Source of the DNA: Pyrrhosoma nymphula
Taxonomy: Eukaryota > Arthropoda > Insecta > Odonata > Coenagrionidae
Direction of reading: 5' to 3'
NCBI GenBank assembly: GCA_963573305.1
Contig: OY754329.1
Location: 79,756,576 to 79,820,575, forward strand
DNA length: 64,000 bases
A model generated the notes under the pieces. That model was given only the letters and a program-made list of their open reading frames with translations, searched no databases and was not told where the DNA came from. How positions within the stretch are numbered: position 1 is the stretch's first letter; the number at the start of each line of letters is the position of its first letter. Made by a program: the position numbers and the translations under genes. Below, piece after piece: positions 9,676 through 21,524 of the stretch.

Positions 9676-12239
9676 GTACATTTTCAACGACTTCTCTGAC
9701 TCTATATCTATGTTTCACATTCATTGTAATAACACGACAGAAAATCATTCATCAATAATTAGTACAAATAGGAGTATCGTATATTGACAAAGAATGCAAT
9801 TCCTCTAGGGCATTGGATGTTACAGTTCTCAAAACGATGGTATACATAAGATCATAGCAGTATGACAACTTATTTTAGTGGGTCATCAAAACTCTCTGCC
9901 ATGCAATATAAACTGATGGATTGACATAGGCTATAGTCTTTCTCTATTCACTTAACGTAGTGTCAAATTTTCCTTATTCCATTCAATTTCCAACACATTT
10001 TTTCACGTTAGACAAAATCGCATCAATTTTTAAAACACATTGATTTAGCGAAGCAGAACAATAAATGTAATTATATTTATCAGTAAATAATTTAATTTTT
10101 AAAAATCCTTATAATACTATTTCCTCAAACTATAGTAACATGATATGTTTTTAATAAGGAATGAGACTAAACCGCTTACGTACACTACAGGTGTAAATAT
10201 ATAATCCGGTAATATCTAAATAAAAAAATGCGACGAAATAATTATTACAAGCATTTAAATGTTTTTTTATAAAAACATACAAGAATGATGATTCTCACAT
10301 TGACAAGAATGAGAGAAAAGTTCTGTCCAAATCCAGAACCGAAAAAATAGAGAAACATGCAGAAAGACGAAACAAGAACATATTTTCCTTTTGGTTTAGC
10401 TCACGCGGCGTAAGTTATATAATCAGAATATGGAAGTAGAGAATATAGCATTTTAAACTAAAATAATTAACCACAATTATGCCTCTTTTCACCATTATAG
10501 TAAATTTCAACACCTAAAAAAATATTTACACTCATTTAAACATTTTCAACTACGAAAATGAGTTTACACTTGAGGTAAATCGGATTTTTTAGCATAGTTT
10601 TTCTCGTTTCGACTGTTTAAGCGTTCCATGGACATCTTCTGTCACTAGTCTAATCATGATAAATTTATCTGCTTCATCAATAAATACGGATTAAACACAT
10701 CGGTAATTTACAACATCCTTCAATATTCGTCGCAGCATTGATCAAACTCATTAAACTGGCTTACTGACAACAAATTTCAAGAAAAATATGAACTGAACCT
10801 GCGACGTTTTTAATTTCAATTACAGAGAGTTTCGCATGCAGTGAACGAGATCTCTTACTGTAATCACTGCTATAGATGATAACCTCTTTTTTAACTCTCA
10901 GATTAATTTGAGCAACATTTAGATACTGGTCCAAATGGCTCTTTACAGATTCAAATAGGAATGACATATTGTCATTGGAAGGAATAAATGAAAATGAAAT
11001 GTCTACCTCCAACTGTGTCAGCTATTTTTGGATAATTAGAAGGATTACCTGTAACTGGTCATCCATTCCTCATGTTGATAATTTTTAATTTATGGACACG
11101 CACGCAGAAAGAGAGAAATACTATTATTTATGATCTTCCTGCTTCCTAAATTCCTTTATTTATTGAACTATAGCTGAGATGCTTTGTCTTCAGGATTGAT
11201 GTTAGTAAAATAAATATCACTAGCATCTCTTTTAGAAAGAATAAAGCGCATGTGGGGACAAGACAGCTTTAGCCATCATTGAGATGTAGTCTCTCTGGGA
11301 AATGCGTCTTACGCCGCCAAAATTTGAGTCTGGATGATGACGTTTCCTTCCGTCGATGAGAATTCTGGCTAGGCTTAAGACAAAAGTTTGTTGTCCTAGA
11401 AGGGCGAAAAATAAAACGAAAAATTTCCCTGTACATTTCTAAACATTGAACTTTTAGTGTTGTTGAAACAGCGCTCCTTTGTGTTTATCTATACTGACTA
11501 CGTCTCGGTCATCAAGGAGATTAATGGATATTTATTTCCTCGATTTGCTGGTCAGATGTGTGTTGCAACTTACCTAAAAATAGTTAGTCTTTTGAATTAT
11601 CATAGTTAATTTAATACTTTTTTCAAATTTAAACTTAATTCCACATTTTCATTTGCATTTAAATTAAAGGTTAATCCAAATTTCCTATGAAAGCAATAAG
11701 AATTATAATATTAAGCATACATTAAAAAGTAAATTAAACGTTTGTTGTCGTATGCCAACATCGGCCTCTCAGCCATTTAGTACACACTATGTCATACCAT
11801 TAATTTAAATAAACTTTTGATATAAAGTGAAATAAAAAAATCAATAATAACTTCAAGAAAAAGAAAAATAATTACAATGTGCAAAAGTAAAACTTAACAT
11901 GCCAGATATTTCATATCAGACCTTTCCACATAAAAATGTATCTAGTGGAACCAACGCAAAAGCATATGTGTAAAATATAAAAACAATACACATCGACAGA
12001 AACTAATTTTCAAAAAATTAATCGACCAGACGACGGTTCGAAGAAATTATCGATTAAAAAAAACTTTACATCTGTAATAGAGTAGACTCAAGGCAAATAT
12101 GTACAAGAAATTGCAATCACTATATACACAGGCAGTTATATACCATTCAAAATTCCAATTCACAACAAAAATATCTCTCGTCAAATCATAACTGCAAGTT
12201 TTAGAAAATACTGATTTGAATAGTTTTCGTGAAAATATG
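9676..12239. other. Anonymous AT-rich DNA
   Basis: No recognisable gene, RNA or element. An 83-codon minus frame at 10761-11012 and a 68-codon one at 12047-12253 have no family motif. Near 11170-11200 the minus strand reads CCTGAAGACAAAG, which weakly resembles the start of the dispersed CTGAnGA motif but lacks a GAAAC partner. Confidence 0.5.
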
Positions 12240-12690
12240 AAACTAACTGACATCCTCTGGTAGTGAAATCAAATTTTGCGATATTGTGGCTATGAAGGAC
12301 TTACTGTACATTTATGCCTCATGATTAGAGATCAGCCGGTCTAAATGGTGGAATCACCCGCGATTGGCGATTTTTAATATCTTTTTTTTATAAAGGAACT
12401 GAAGATGCAAGGAAGGCAGCTTGTCTTTAAAATTTTGAAAGCGGAGAGAAGATACAAAATAAGCCGTCTTTTTCTGATTTTAAGCCATTTTCATTGCTTG
12501 TGTGAATCAATAATGTGAACCCATCGTTTTAGGTCACATACAAATCTCACGGAAGTATTCATTGTCAGCTTAGGCGTATTATTCGTCTCATCATTAATAT
12601 TACTCAGTACACCGTAACAGTAATCAGAATTCGGGAAAATAATCTCATTTAAAATTGATTTTCGCATGTTTGTAGGTAGTTGCACTTATA
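12240..12690 (-). pseudogene. LINE C-terminal region, broken
   Basis: The minus-strand frame at 12491-12685 reads LPTNMRKSILNEIIFP, then DYCYGVLSNI, LTMNTSVRFVCDLKRW. It matches the known LINE segment in which a leucine-rich helix is followed by IFPxxDY and NxCVRFIxxxRRxxH. After stops the same strand continues with a segment ending in FIATISQNLISLPEDVS, the usual end of that protein (an NDLPxDI-type motif). The order and spacing agree with a 5'-truncated LINE. The RT catalytic box is not present in this fragment. No poly-A or tandem tail is clear downstream. Confidence 0.75.
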
Positions 12691-13578
12691 ATGTCAAGTG
12701 CTCTGTTCATGAATTACATTCCTTTGCATTGTTTGAAAAATACTACTTTCACTGATTATAAGTCTTTGATATTATTTAAAAAAATATACAAAATATGCAC
12801 ATTAATCTACAAATATGTATTTTTAAGTAGCACTTTTTCCAGCCATAAGAACAGATTGAATCGTCATGTCTAGTACACCAACGCATTGTTACTTAAGTAA
12901 ATGATTAATTGCCTTAATTCTATCACCAGTTTATTAATTTGGAGAAATCGCTTCTTATGAACAGTTATTAACGTAATTGGTATATTAGATAGAAAAGCAA
13001 TATATTTCTCATGTTCATGGCTCATCCAGTCTTGCATTTCACACCGGTATAGTACGTAGTATTTGGTGCTGAGGGGGTTCTGAGTATTTTGACCGGTGAA
13101 GCACCGGGTTATGAGTATGGGCTCAGCCTATTAAAGTTTCCAAATGTTTTAAAAATAATAACAACAAAACTGCATTTTTAGCCTTTTATGAAGTATTTAA
13201 GATATTTGGTTTCTTAATTTTTTACAAAATTAATTTTGACACTCTTCAAAAAGCTATTCTGGGAAGGGGGATCTGGACCCGTTCTTTCTCCCCGTAAATA
13301 TGCCAATGCTCCACAAAATGTAATTTCGAGTTCAATTCACGGAAAAAAATATCAAGAAAAGGTGTGATTTTGTATTTCATACTAAATTGAGGGCACGTTT
13401 TTCTATCGATGGACAAAATATTAAGTAAATGACTTTTAAGCCACTAAACGGTGGAACTACCTTGAGAATTTTAGGGACTGCGTTCTCTTCTATCCGGTAG
13501 GATATCAATAACATAGAATGAAATTCACCAGCAATACCAGGAGTAAATCAAATTGAAGTTTCAGTGAAAATTTCTAAA
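12691..13578. other. Anonymous AT-rich DNA
   Basis: A 60-codon plus frame at 12691-12873 is unrecognised. Nothing else stands out. Confidence 0.5.
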
Positions 13579-13756
13579 GTTCATAATGAATGATTAAACC
13601 TTTTGCATTATTTTCACACTAATTATATTTGCCGATCAAGGTTTCAACACATCAGTGTCTTGATTTTGATAATGATGTTTTGATACCTTGGTCGGCAAAT
13701 AAAAACATAAAATAAAATGTGAAAATAGTACAACGTTTTATTTGTTCATCATGAAC
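13579..13756. repeat. Fold-back element at 13.6 kb
   Basis: Left arm 13579-13657 and right arm about 13671-13756 are inverted copies. Shared blocks include GTTCATRATGAA at the outer ends, ATTTTCACA in the middle and the GCCGAYCAAGGT core. On the minus strand the left arm reads CTGATGT, then GAAACCTTGATCGG (13632-13657). The right arm on the plus strand has GATACCTTGGTCGG. ACCTTGGT is a short self-complementary unit followed by C, as in the other members. It has the same design as the element at 5.3 kb, with different arm sequence. Confidence 0.75.
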
Positions 13757-13789
13757 AGTAGAAAATCGTCAAATACTAAATGTTTTACT

Positions 13790-14165
13790 AAAGAGTCACC
13801 CACCCGTCTTCCTCCTTTTCACTGCTTGATGAACCCATGCTTCCTCCACATGAATAGGCCTCCTCCTCCACATGTGCCACTTCTCCCGGGGGCGAAATTG
13901 ACCCCCCCACAAACCATCCTCCCCGCCGAAGCAATCAGCTCCGCAAGAACCCCCGCCTCGCCGCCCTCCCTCCCCGACCCGACACGGCCGGCCGGGCGGA
14001 CGAGGGAGAGCCAATTGGGAAAACAACAATCGGGCACGGGAGAAGAAGGGAATCCCATCCTGGGGTCTTGCTCCTCCACGTAAAGGGTCACCTCCGCGGC
14101 GACGATACCATCCAGGAGGAGGCAGAGAAGCCCTAGCCTTCCTCCTACTCCAACGACTTTCCAAT
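13790..14165. other. CpG-rich island
   Basis: The block from about 13865 to 14105 is far richer in G+C and CpG than anything within several kilobases (for example CGACACGGCCGGCCGGGCGG). Long frames exist in three registers: 13742-14083 (+, 113 codons), 13796-14164 (-, 122) and 13819-14091 (-, 90). Their proteins are P/R/G-rich and unrecognised, as expected for any GC-rich DNA. It could be a promoter or first exon of a gene running out of the window, or a GC-rich transposon relic. Confidence 0.4.
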
Positions 14166-15710
14166 ATTTCTCCCGACCGCTCCGGAATTTCCTTCTCTGC
14201 GTCCTCCCAATCTCGATATCAACACTTTGGCGTCACGCTATCACCGGGGAGAAAGAAATATAAGACCGTGATGGACGCGGAGTAAGGAAGAGAAGGTGGG
14301 AGATTACTCTTCGTCCACGGAGAGAGGACTCACGTGAACAAAAAGTTACTAATGTAAGCCATTAGACTTGCATAATTCTGTCATAGAATATCCGGAAAAT
14401 CATTTATGCATCTTCGTGAAAATGATTGTCCAAGAGCATGTAATTGTAATCTTCAGCTACAGTTCTTAGAGTTTCGACAATACACCAAATTTTTGACGGA
14501 TTTTGACTAAAACAATGTTGCTTTGTAACCAATGATAGCTTAATCTTTGCTGATGAATGAAAACTATGCTCAGATAAACACGCATTGCATTACTAACGTA
14601 CACATGTGGCGTTTGCAGCGTCGGTACCGCTCCTAAAACTTATGGCCTCCCATCTTTCGCAAGGTTAGTGTGGTGTATTATGTGAGGGTATGTATACAAT
14701 CGCCGAGATCCTTAAACCACTGGTATTATGATATTTATTCGCATAGATAAATTCCAAATCCGTTCCAATGGTGGTATTTCATTAAAATTAAATGTTCGTC
14801 TTGGTTCATTTTATTATACTGCACTAATTCGTGCTAAGGATGGCCAGAACTACTTTCATTTATTATAACCAGGAAAAAATCTAGAAAGTTGCCCCATTTG
14901 GTCCTAGTTTTCTTTTGGAATGTTGAACATTATTCCAGATACAGGGTACAGTCGGTAACTATTTAATACACCATTTAATGAAATACACAAATCAGGAGAT
15001 GTATCAGCTGCACTAATTCCTCCCTTCCAATTTAACAGGTCTAATTGCACGTAATTCCTCTTTAATATCGACAAAAACTACTCTTCGGACTTATTTCTAA
15101 CAGGTAATGCAATTCAGCAATAATGCATTACTACCTCTCCATTGACTTCCTCCTGTATGCATCCAAAGTGATATACCTTCTTTCGCAGACAATGCGAGGT
15201 CTTCACTCTTGCCAAACATCTTTAAAAAATTGAACGTTCAATCTACTGCTCAGCCAAGTGCCGAGCTCACGTAGACCTTAGCCCCAGTAAACTCTCTAGT
15301 GTGTAGTTTAGTTACCCTATGGACGCGAGAGGAAATTAAAGCCCGGTGTTCCTATTTCGTTGGAAGGGATTAATTACGTAATTTGATAACAAGACATTTT
15401 CATTCTTAAACTCTTGGAACATCGGTCCCTTTCCTTCTTTTAAAAAAGGGAAATGATACACTTTAGTTGTACTTAGGCTTGGCTTTAAAGTCTCGGGTTA
15501 AATATTTTCTCAGTAGAATAACTGATTTCAATACGTTCTCTCATCGATAACGCTCACGTTAACTAACGAACATTCAGGTGTAACGTGCTAAACCCGAACC
15601 CTCAGTTGGCATCAAGTTAACGCAAAATTGTAACGTCTATCTTGCAACTATCGTTTACCAGAGATTTTAAAAGCGGGCATTAGCATAGTATCTTTCAGGA
15701 AGGGAGATTA
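14166..15710. other. Anonymous AT-rich DNA
   Basis: No open frame of 60 codons or more and no recognised repeat. I see nothing specific. Confidence 0.5.
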
Positions 15711-15830
15711 TTGGAAGATATTAGAATGTGGTGTTATCGAAGAGCGATGAGGAAGTAATGGAGGGAGAGAATTACCTATGAGGAAGTCTTATAAAGAGCT
15801 GAGAGGATAAAAATTTCCAATGAAAACTGC
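15711..15830 (+). pseudogene. LINE tail fragment (MWCYRR block)
   Basis: In one plus-strand frame from 15714 the DNA reads EDIRMWCYRRAMRK, a stop, then WRERITYEEVL. This is the well-known post-RT block of many arthropod LINEs (FEMWCYRRMLRISWxDRVTNEEVL). Only about 30 codons are clear, and similarity fades after 15805. It is too short for the ORF size cut-off usually applied and has at least two in-frame stops. It is a lone fragment, and no partner piece was found in the surrounding 2 kb. Confidence 0.75.
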
Positions 15831-18185
15831 GAAATTGAAGAGAAATATTTACTCATTAAATACACGCTGCAGCAAAGCAGTCTTCTATATGCAAATATGA
15901 AAGGTGCACAGAGTGAGAATAATTGCCAAGTAAGGCAACGCATTTAATGCTTGGAGCAAATTATTATCATACGAGTTGAGAATACTACTGAAACAGGATA
16001 AAATATTGTCGAAATTGCCAAAAAGTAATGAATAAAGTGTATAAATAATTAAATATAATTTTAAGTGTGGTTTTTATTTTTAATAAAAACAATATATGTA
16101 ACCATAAGAAACAATAAATAATGCCTATATGTCAGAGATTTAATTGTTTACAACATTTTAGGTGAAGCAGGCGGAACTGTAACTAAGCAGTTTCCCTTGT
16201 GTGCAGTTGGAAAAATACGCCCGCGCCATGTGTCAGTCAGTGGAGAACGTAAATGTGAGGTCGCTTCTCAACTATTGGAGCACATCTGAATCACTACGCC
16301 TAGCAGCTGAATCATACGTACGTACGCGTAGCCTTTCATATAGTAGATACTCTAATACAAGCAAGGGTTGTTGGTTATGGCACGCATAACGATCACAAAA
16401 ATGGCTATAACGATTACCAAGCTTTACCTTAAGCTTTTTTCAGGTCCAAAAATAGGATTAAAATGGGTTTTCCCCTTTAAAATTTAAAATTTATTTTTGA
16501 AATGGTACTTTAAGTTTTGAAAGAAAAACATTTTAATTAAGTTAACTGGATTTCTAAGGTGCCAAAAATAATTTTCCAAATAATTTTTTCTAACTATTTT
16601 TTTCAAATCATAACTTCATCCAGCCGTCATCTTTAAGAAATACAGGTACATATGTACCTGGACCTTCTACGGAATAACTAAAGATTCGAGAACGTTAAGA
16701 TCCAGGGAGGGGAAAGAAATGCATAAGTAACGTTCGCTCAAAGTGATTTACAATTGGAGGATTGGCTTCAATATTTCAATGAAAGGTATTAAAATAGCCT
16801 GCACGTATTAGCACTCTTTTTTTTAAACTTTAATATAAGTAGATAAAAATATTTTTAGAGAATGAATGCGAAACCGGCAGAAAAGTTGTAGCATGTACCT
16901 CTTTTCTCCCTGTCATGCAATAACTATACAAATTGGGATTTTACATTTTGTTTCGTGTTCAATCTTCCGTATTCCGTTTATCCGTATTTGTATTTTTCCT
17001 TCTCATACGAAACCAAATGTAACATGTCAATTTTCACTTTATGTGACACAGTGAAAAACAGGTACATGTTACAACTTGTCTGTTTTGCATTCATACTGTA
17101 AAAAAATCATTGCCTACTTGTATTACAAGGAATATTAAAGGAAAACTATAATTTAAAAAAGGTGAAGTAATATTAACAGGCTCTTTTTTCGAATTCTTAC
17201 CAGAACTATAAATTGGCATTTTACATTTTGTTTCGTATTCAAATCAGGAAGCATTTTATTACATTTGATTAATTTATTTTTTCAATATTTTAATGAAAGG
17301 TAATAAATTAGCCTGCACTTATTAGATCACCTAATTTACTGAAGAAGTTGTTTTTTGGCATTCCATTCCATCTCTCTAATTCTACATGACAATTAAAATA
17401 CTTTACAACGTATCACTCGTGCACGACTAAAAAAAGAAACTACCGAGAAGCGCTCGGTCTTCCCTGAACTGGATTCCAAAATGAGGAGTTATTTAAAGTA
17501 TACTGGTAAGCTAAAAGAAAAATGAAAAAGAGAGATGCAGCGAATAGTAGACTGATGCCGGAGTTGTTAATAATTGGTTGAAGTATTTCGCTCGACGCAC
17601 ATCTTGCCAGTAACTGGAAAATCATGGCTCAAATCCTGGCCAAGACAAACGATTTTTCACGGAGTATTGTCTAAAATTTTCATTTTTTTATAAAAATAAT
17701 TAAAGTAATTTCACGATTTTTGCTTTCATTGAATTCAAAGAATTACCACTATCAACTGATATGAAAGCATATCCAGAGCTACACAAAATGTTTAACACAC
17801 ACCAATCAAACACAATCAACAAAATCACTCACCAGTAACCTACTACAAAGACTTTTTGTTATGGTGCCATAGCGTTACAATCCTATTCATTTCCATGTTA
17901 AGCCCAAAATGGAAATGGGCATATTTGTACCTCATACCTGAAAAGTACACTTCCTATGATAGTCAAAATGTTACACAGTACTGTATATCTACTGCATATC
18001 TCAAAACATGGTTGAGACAACTCATCACCATTTATGGAGTACGTTTTGAAAGCTATAAATCTACGGGTAGTGTCGTATATAAATTGCATGACGGGCTGTG
18101 GGAGCTTATTTACCAGTTACTTGAAGAGACATCTGACGACTATTTCTGCCATTAAGGACAGACAGATAAGGTGTTAATGGTAGAA
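15831..18185. other. Anonymous AT-rich DNA
   Basis: A 99-codon plus frame at 17856-18155 and smaller ones at 16201, 16866 and 17440 have no recognised motif. TTTTACATTTTGTTTCGT occurs at 16938 and again at 17219, and AATGAAAGGTA-TAAA-TAGCCTGCAC occurs at 16778 and 17291. This suggests an old local duplication of about 0.3-0.5 kb. Confidence 0.45.
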
Positions 18186-18357
18186 CTATTTGAGAAATTT
18201 ACATAGGATAAAGAAACCACTTCTGTTAATGTAGACATCGTCCTCAGTAATTCGGCGAGGATCCAAAGTTTCACGTCCCATACGACGGACGATGAATTGC
18301 AATTTAATTTCTCCATGCATGGTAAGGGTATATATTCTGTCGAAAAAAATCCATTGC

Positions 18358-18418
18358 AGTGGAGATCCGAACCCTAAACGTATTGGTGGAAAGCCAGTAC
18401 TCAAGTCACCACATCAGC
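18358..18418 (-). repeat. tRNA-derived SINE head
   Basis: On the minus strand a GTGGTGACTTGAGTACTGGC stretch (A-box region) is followed by GGGTTCGGATCTCC (B-box). The same A-region wording, GTGGTCAGAGTACCGGC, occurs at 43446-43505 on the minus strand, so both belong to one SINE family. Confidence 0.55.
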
Positions 18419-18460
18419 CCAAACGTTCAGTTTACTAGGCGGGTCACAAACAAAGGAATG

Positions 18461-18482
18461 CTCTCTCTCTCTCTCTCTCTCT
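18461..18482. repeat. (CT)11 microsatellite
   Basis: Eleven uninterrupted CT units just downstream of a SINE head. Confidence 0.97.
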
Positions 18483-19728
18483 GTCATTTTAGGAAGCACA
18501 GAACTGGGAACGTGTCCCAAATTATATTTACGAAAAAAACTCGGAAAGTGTCGTTTGGAAGCATGTTTCAAGAGACAGAGAACAATTAATTAACTCCGAG
18601 TTTATTATTCATCCTATTTTAGCTATCAAATTTTGTCTGCACATAGGTAGTTAACTTTTAAATTGCGTCCCTAGAGTGGAAGTAATTGGATTCCCTGGGC
18701 ACCATTCAAATGAGGCACAATTGTGCTCTACGTTGAGAGAGCAACTAAAGTAGCATTCATGTAATTGCTCATTTCGATGCGCACAAGTCTCTCCAGCTGA
18801 CTAATGCAAAATTAGTTGGAAAAGCTTTAGCATGAGGGAAAACGTACTTTAAAATGTATGGACTTGATTCGTTGCTGTAGTCCACGGCGAAATCACTGAT
18901 TAAAAATATAGCCGTAGGAAGAATCAATGGGCCAAAGGTCAGTTTTGATGCAATTCTTTAAAAAACGAGTCCATCATTTCCTCTACGTAAACGTATTAGC
19001 CAATGCATAAAGAAATAATTTTTTTAAGAAAATCAAGACAAGACCAATTGCCAAATTGCCAATTATCTATTAGCAAAACGACCTCAAATGTATGTCTGAT
19101 AACTTTGTGTGTATTTATAAAATGTTAATGCTGTTTAAGTTAATTCAAAAGAAATAGAGAAAAGGCATAACTAAAACACTACCTGAAGATATCACGGTGA
19201 CGATTTATAGGCTGAAATATAGTATAATTCCAATCGTGGAGCAAAACATTATTTCAGGGAGGGTTATAAAATACAAATTTCTCCATTAAAGAACTTTTCT
19301 AATGATACTGTAGAGAAATGCCTTGATTTATCAAACAAAAGTGCAAATAATACTTGGGCGAATCAAACCTATCAGAATGATATATGGATTCACATTATGG
19401 TGCGTAGTGGTCCCAGGTTTCCTTAAAGTAACCTCACGGAGTAAAGGATTTTTAAGTCAGTTGCATAGAATCATGTTTTTTTATTGCATATTCAAAATTG
19501 TCAACAACAATTTTAAGCTTTCCTCGGAGATTTCATAAGCAATCACTAATCCATAAATTGTTCCCATAAAAATCAAATAGACTAAATATATTCCCTTATT
19601 TTCCTCTGATATGCCGATGTAGTCTCGATTTTAACATCCATTCCTAAGACGCAACTTGCAATCAAAATTTCTGTGATTCAAGAATTCATCTGTAAGTTTA
19701 CTGTCCTTTAGTAAACATTCCCGAGGGC
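18483..19728. other. Anonymous AT-rich DNA
   Basis: Only a 71-codon plus frame (19323-19538) with no recognised motif. I see no other structure. Confidence 0.5.
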
Positions 19729-19932
19729 ATCTACATCTACATACTACCCCGCAAGCCGCCTCAATAGGACACCAGCCGTTTACATATAAAAAGGAAACGC
19801 TCTAATGAAATTACGCCTAGCATTTATTTAAGTCCCTTATTGTTCGAGGGAAAAACGAATTCCCATATCTATCCGTTCGGAAAAATATCTCTCTTAATTT
19901 ATCGTTTCTGTCGGGACTTGACTTTATTTGAC
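19729..19932 (-). pseudogene. LINE 3' end with GTAGAT tandem tail
   Basis: The minus strand encodes REIFFRTDRYGNSFFPRTIR, then a frame rich in stops that reaches FLYVNGWCPIEAACGV. The SFFPRTIRDLN run is the usual last conserved segment of CR1/L2-type LINE proteins. The element then ends in GCGGCTTGCGGGGTAGTATGTAGATGTAGATG. A short tandem tail of this sort, instead of poly-A, is known from CR1/L2 and related clades. The same tail closes a tRNA-headed SINE at 42306-42447 and lone copies at 45953-45966 and 32464-32483. The 5' side abuts a tRNA-like segment. Confidence 0.7.
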
Positions 19933-19985
19933 TTGACCGGGATTCGAACCCGGACCCAAATTGCCCGCGTAAACCCCCGCAAAAA
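19932..19985 (-). repeat. tRNA-like segment beside LINE tail
   Basis: On the minus strand GGGTCCGGGTTCGAATCCCGGTC contains a perfect B-box with a 5-bp T-stem. The upstream half (GCGGGGGTTTACGCGGGC) has a poor A-box. It is a SINE relic, placed head to head with the next entry. Confidence 0.5.
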
Positions 19986-20003
19986 TTTTCCATGAATGCA
20001 GAT

Positions 20004-20080
20004 GGCTTGGGGGTGTAATTGACTAATACATTTGACCGGGAATTGGGAGATCCGCGTTCAAATCCCAGTCAAGATGGCGG
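20004..20080 (+). repeat. tRNA-like segment, plus strand
   Basis: TGGCTTGGGGGTGTAATTGA is followed by GCGTTCAAATCCCAG, giving A- and B-box-like elements at tRNA spacing. The sequence continues AAGATGGCGGATTT, which happens to match the YY1/Pho core. It is arranged divergently from the preceding tRNA-like segment about 30 bases away. Confidence 0.5.
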
Positions 20081-20215
20081 ATTTCAACCTCTTATATATA
20101 TTTTATTTACAATATTATATGGTACTTATTTTTTTGATTTTTTTACTATTATTTCGAATAAAACGAGTATTAAAATAATGTACATGCTACTCAATTTGTA
20201 AAAGGCCAAAAATAG

Positions 20216-20480
20216 ATGGTCTTGATTATGATGATTTTCAACAGCGAGACCACAAGACTGTCACCCCCGCGGGAAAACCACGTCTTCCACCTACCGAATC
20301 TCGGAACACGTCAATTAAATCTTCTATCTACCCGCTGCCGATTTGCATCCGCATTTCCATTCCCTCACTCCTCACAGACCCGTCCGCAGCCAACACTACG
20401 ATGGCGAATCACAGCGGAGGGACCGCCACAGTCTGGCCTACCACCTCCGACTCCCCGCTTCGTCAAATCTTAAAAGGGAA
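20216..20480 (+). other. GC-rich block with 85-codon frame
   Basis: A compact GC-rich stretch at about 20260-20475 carries one plus-strand frame (20216-20473). The protein is P/R/S-rich and unrecognised. Base composition changes sharply at both sides. It may be an exon or an old GC-rich insertion. Confidence 0.3.
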
Positions 20481-20792
20481 TCAAAAGGCGACCCTTGAAT
20501 GGAAGCAAGTGCTCGGGACATTATGTCACTTGTAGGTTGTATACACATCAACGCGCGGGACCGTCTCGACGCGACGTAATGAGCAGTTACCGTGTCAAAC
20601 CGCTCGTAGGTGAACTAATGTGCGTTTCAAGTGCCATAGGCTCTTATGGTGTTATCCATACCATGCACTAACATATGGTGTTTCAAGAAGTGTTTCCACT
20701 TGCGTGATATTTTTATGCTTTCTCTACATAAATCTCATATCCTCCTAACCTTTCCGCTTCGTCAGAAACAAGAATATATACAAGTGCTTCAG

Positions 20793-21133
20793 TTTGATAT
20801 GCCACAGAGGAAAAATCATTCGCCTTGACCGGGATTCGAACCCGGATCCCTCGATTTTTCGGCCGAATGCTTTAACCAGTTAAGCTACCGAGGCGTCCTT
20901 CTCCCCCATGAATTATTTGGTGGCTTTATAGGAGCATGGTGGTCAGAACTGCTAGACATATGATGCCATTAGCAGTCTAAATCGTGCGCTAAACGCCACA
21001 GTCCGCGAGGATAAAGCCATACATAGAACACATTGATGTTTTCGCTCTTGAACTAATTTTGTGACTAATGTGCACTTGCGGGTGAATCCGTAAAGGTAAC
21101 TACCGTGGCTAGTCCCGGTATCCTCAAAATTAG
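20793..21133 (-). mobile_element. tRNA-headed SINE-like insertion with 14-bp target duplication
   Basis: The 341-bp segment is flanked by a perfect direct repeat TACAAGTGCTTCAG at 20779-20792 and 21134-21147, which is best explained as a target-site duplication. Inside it, 20823-20894 (minus) forms most of a tRNA: acceptor stem with one mismatch, D-arm and A-box TAGCTTAACTGG, T-arm and B-box GGGTTCGAATCCC. The anticodon stem is broken. A diverged relative sits at 33455-33690 and shares CCACAGAGGAAAAATCATTC at one end and CTCCGTAAAGGTAAC-like sequence at the other. The perfect duplication suggests a fairly recent insertion. Confidence 0.8.
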
Positions 21134-21524
21134 TACAAGTGCTTCAGATGTGTAATTACTCACATGCCCTACAAAGTAAAAAAGCAAACAAACCTTTCGA
21201 CATTGAAATTGTGTGAAGCTTCATCGTTAAGCGTAAGGTTTTCAATCACTCATTTATGCATTACATCAGTAAGTTTGGAATGATATTTTAGACTATATTT
21301 TGAATTAAAAAAATATCCTTAAGTAAAATAAGCCATTTCTATTTGAATGTTATTGTCATAAATAATGATGAAAATAAGGTGGTAACTGTTTTTGTATATT
21401 TCATACGCAATTTGGTTCTTCCTGCCCTTGTTATAGCAATCTAGATTTTGTATCTTTATATACTCGCTATGTTCTTGTTGTCCTCGCTCAAATCTATCAA
21501 TTTAGCTCAGTATTTTAGTAGGAA

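Noticed and set aside
13796..14164. 122-codon minus-strand frame as a gene
   Set aside because: Three overlapping frames on both strands in a GC-rich block with P/R/G-biased products are expected without coding.
17856..18155. 99-codon plus-strand frame
   Set aside because: The composition is not extreme, but no domain or context supports it.
20823..20894. A functional tRNA gene
   Set aside because: Acceptor and T arms are good, but the anticodon stem does not pair and position 33 is not T. The segment lies inside a repeat with a second genomic copy, so it is a SINE head.
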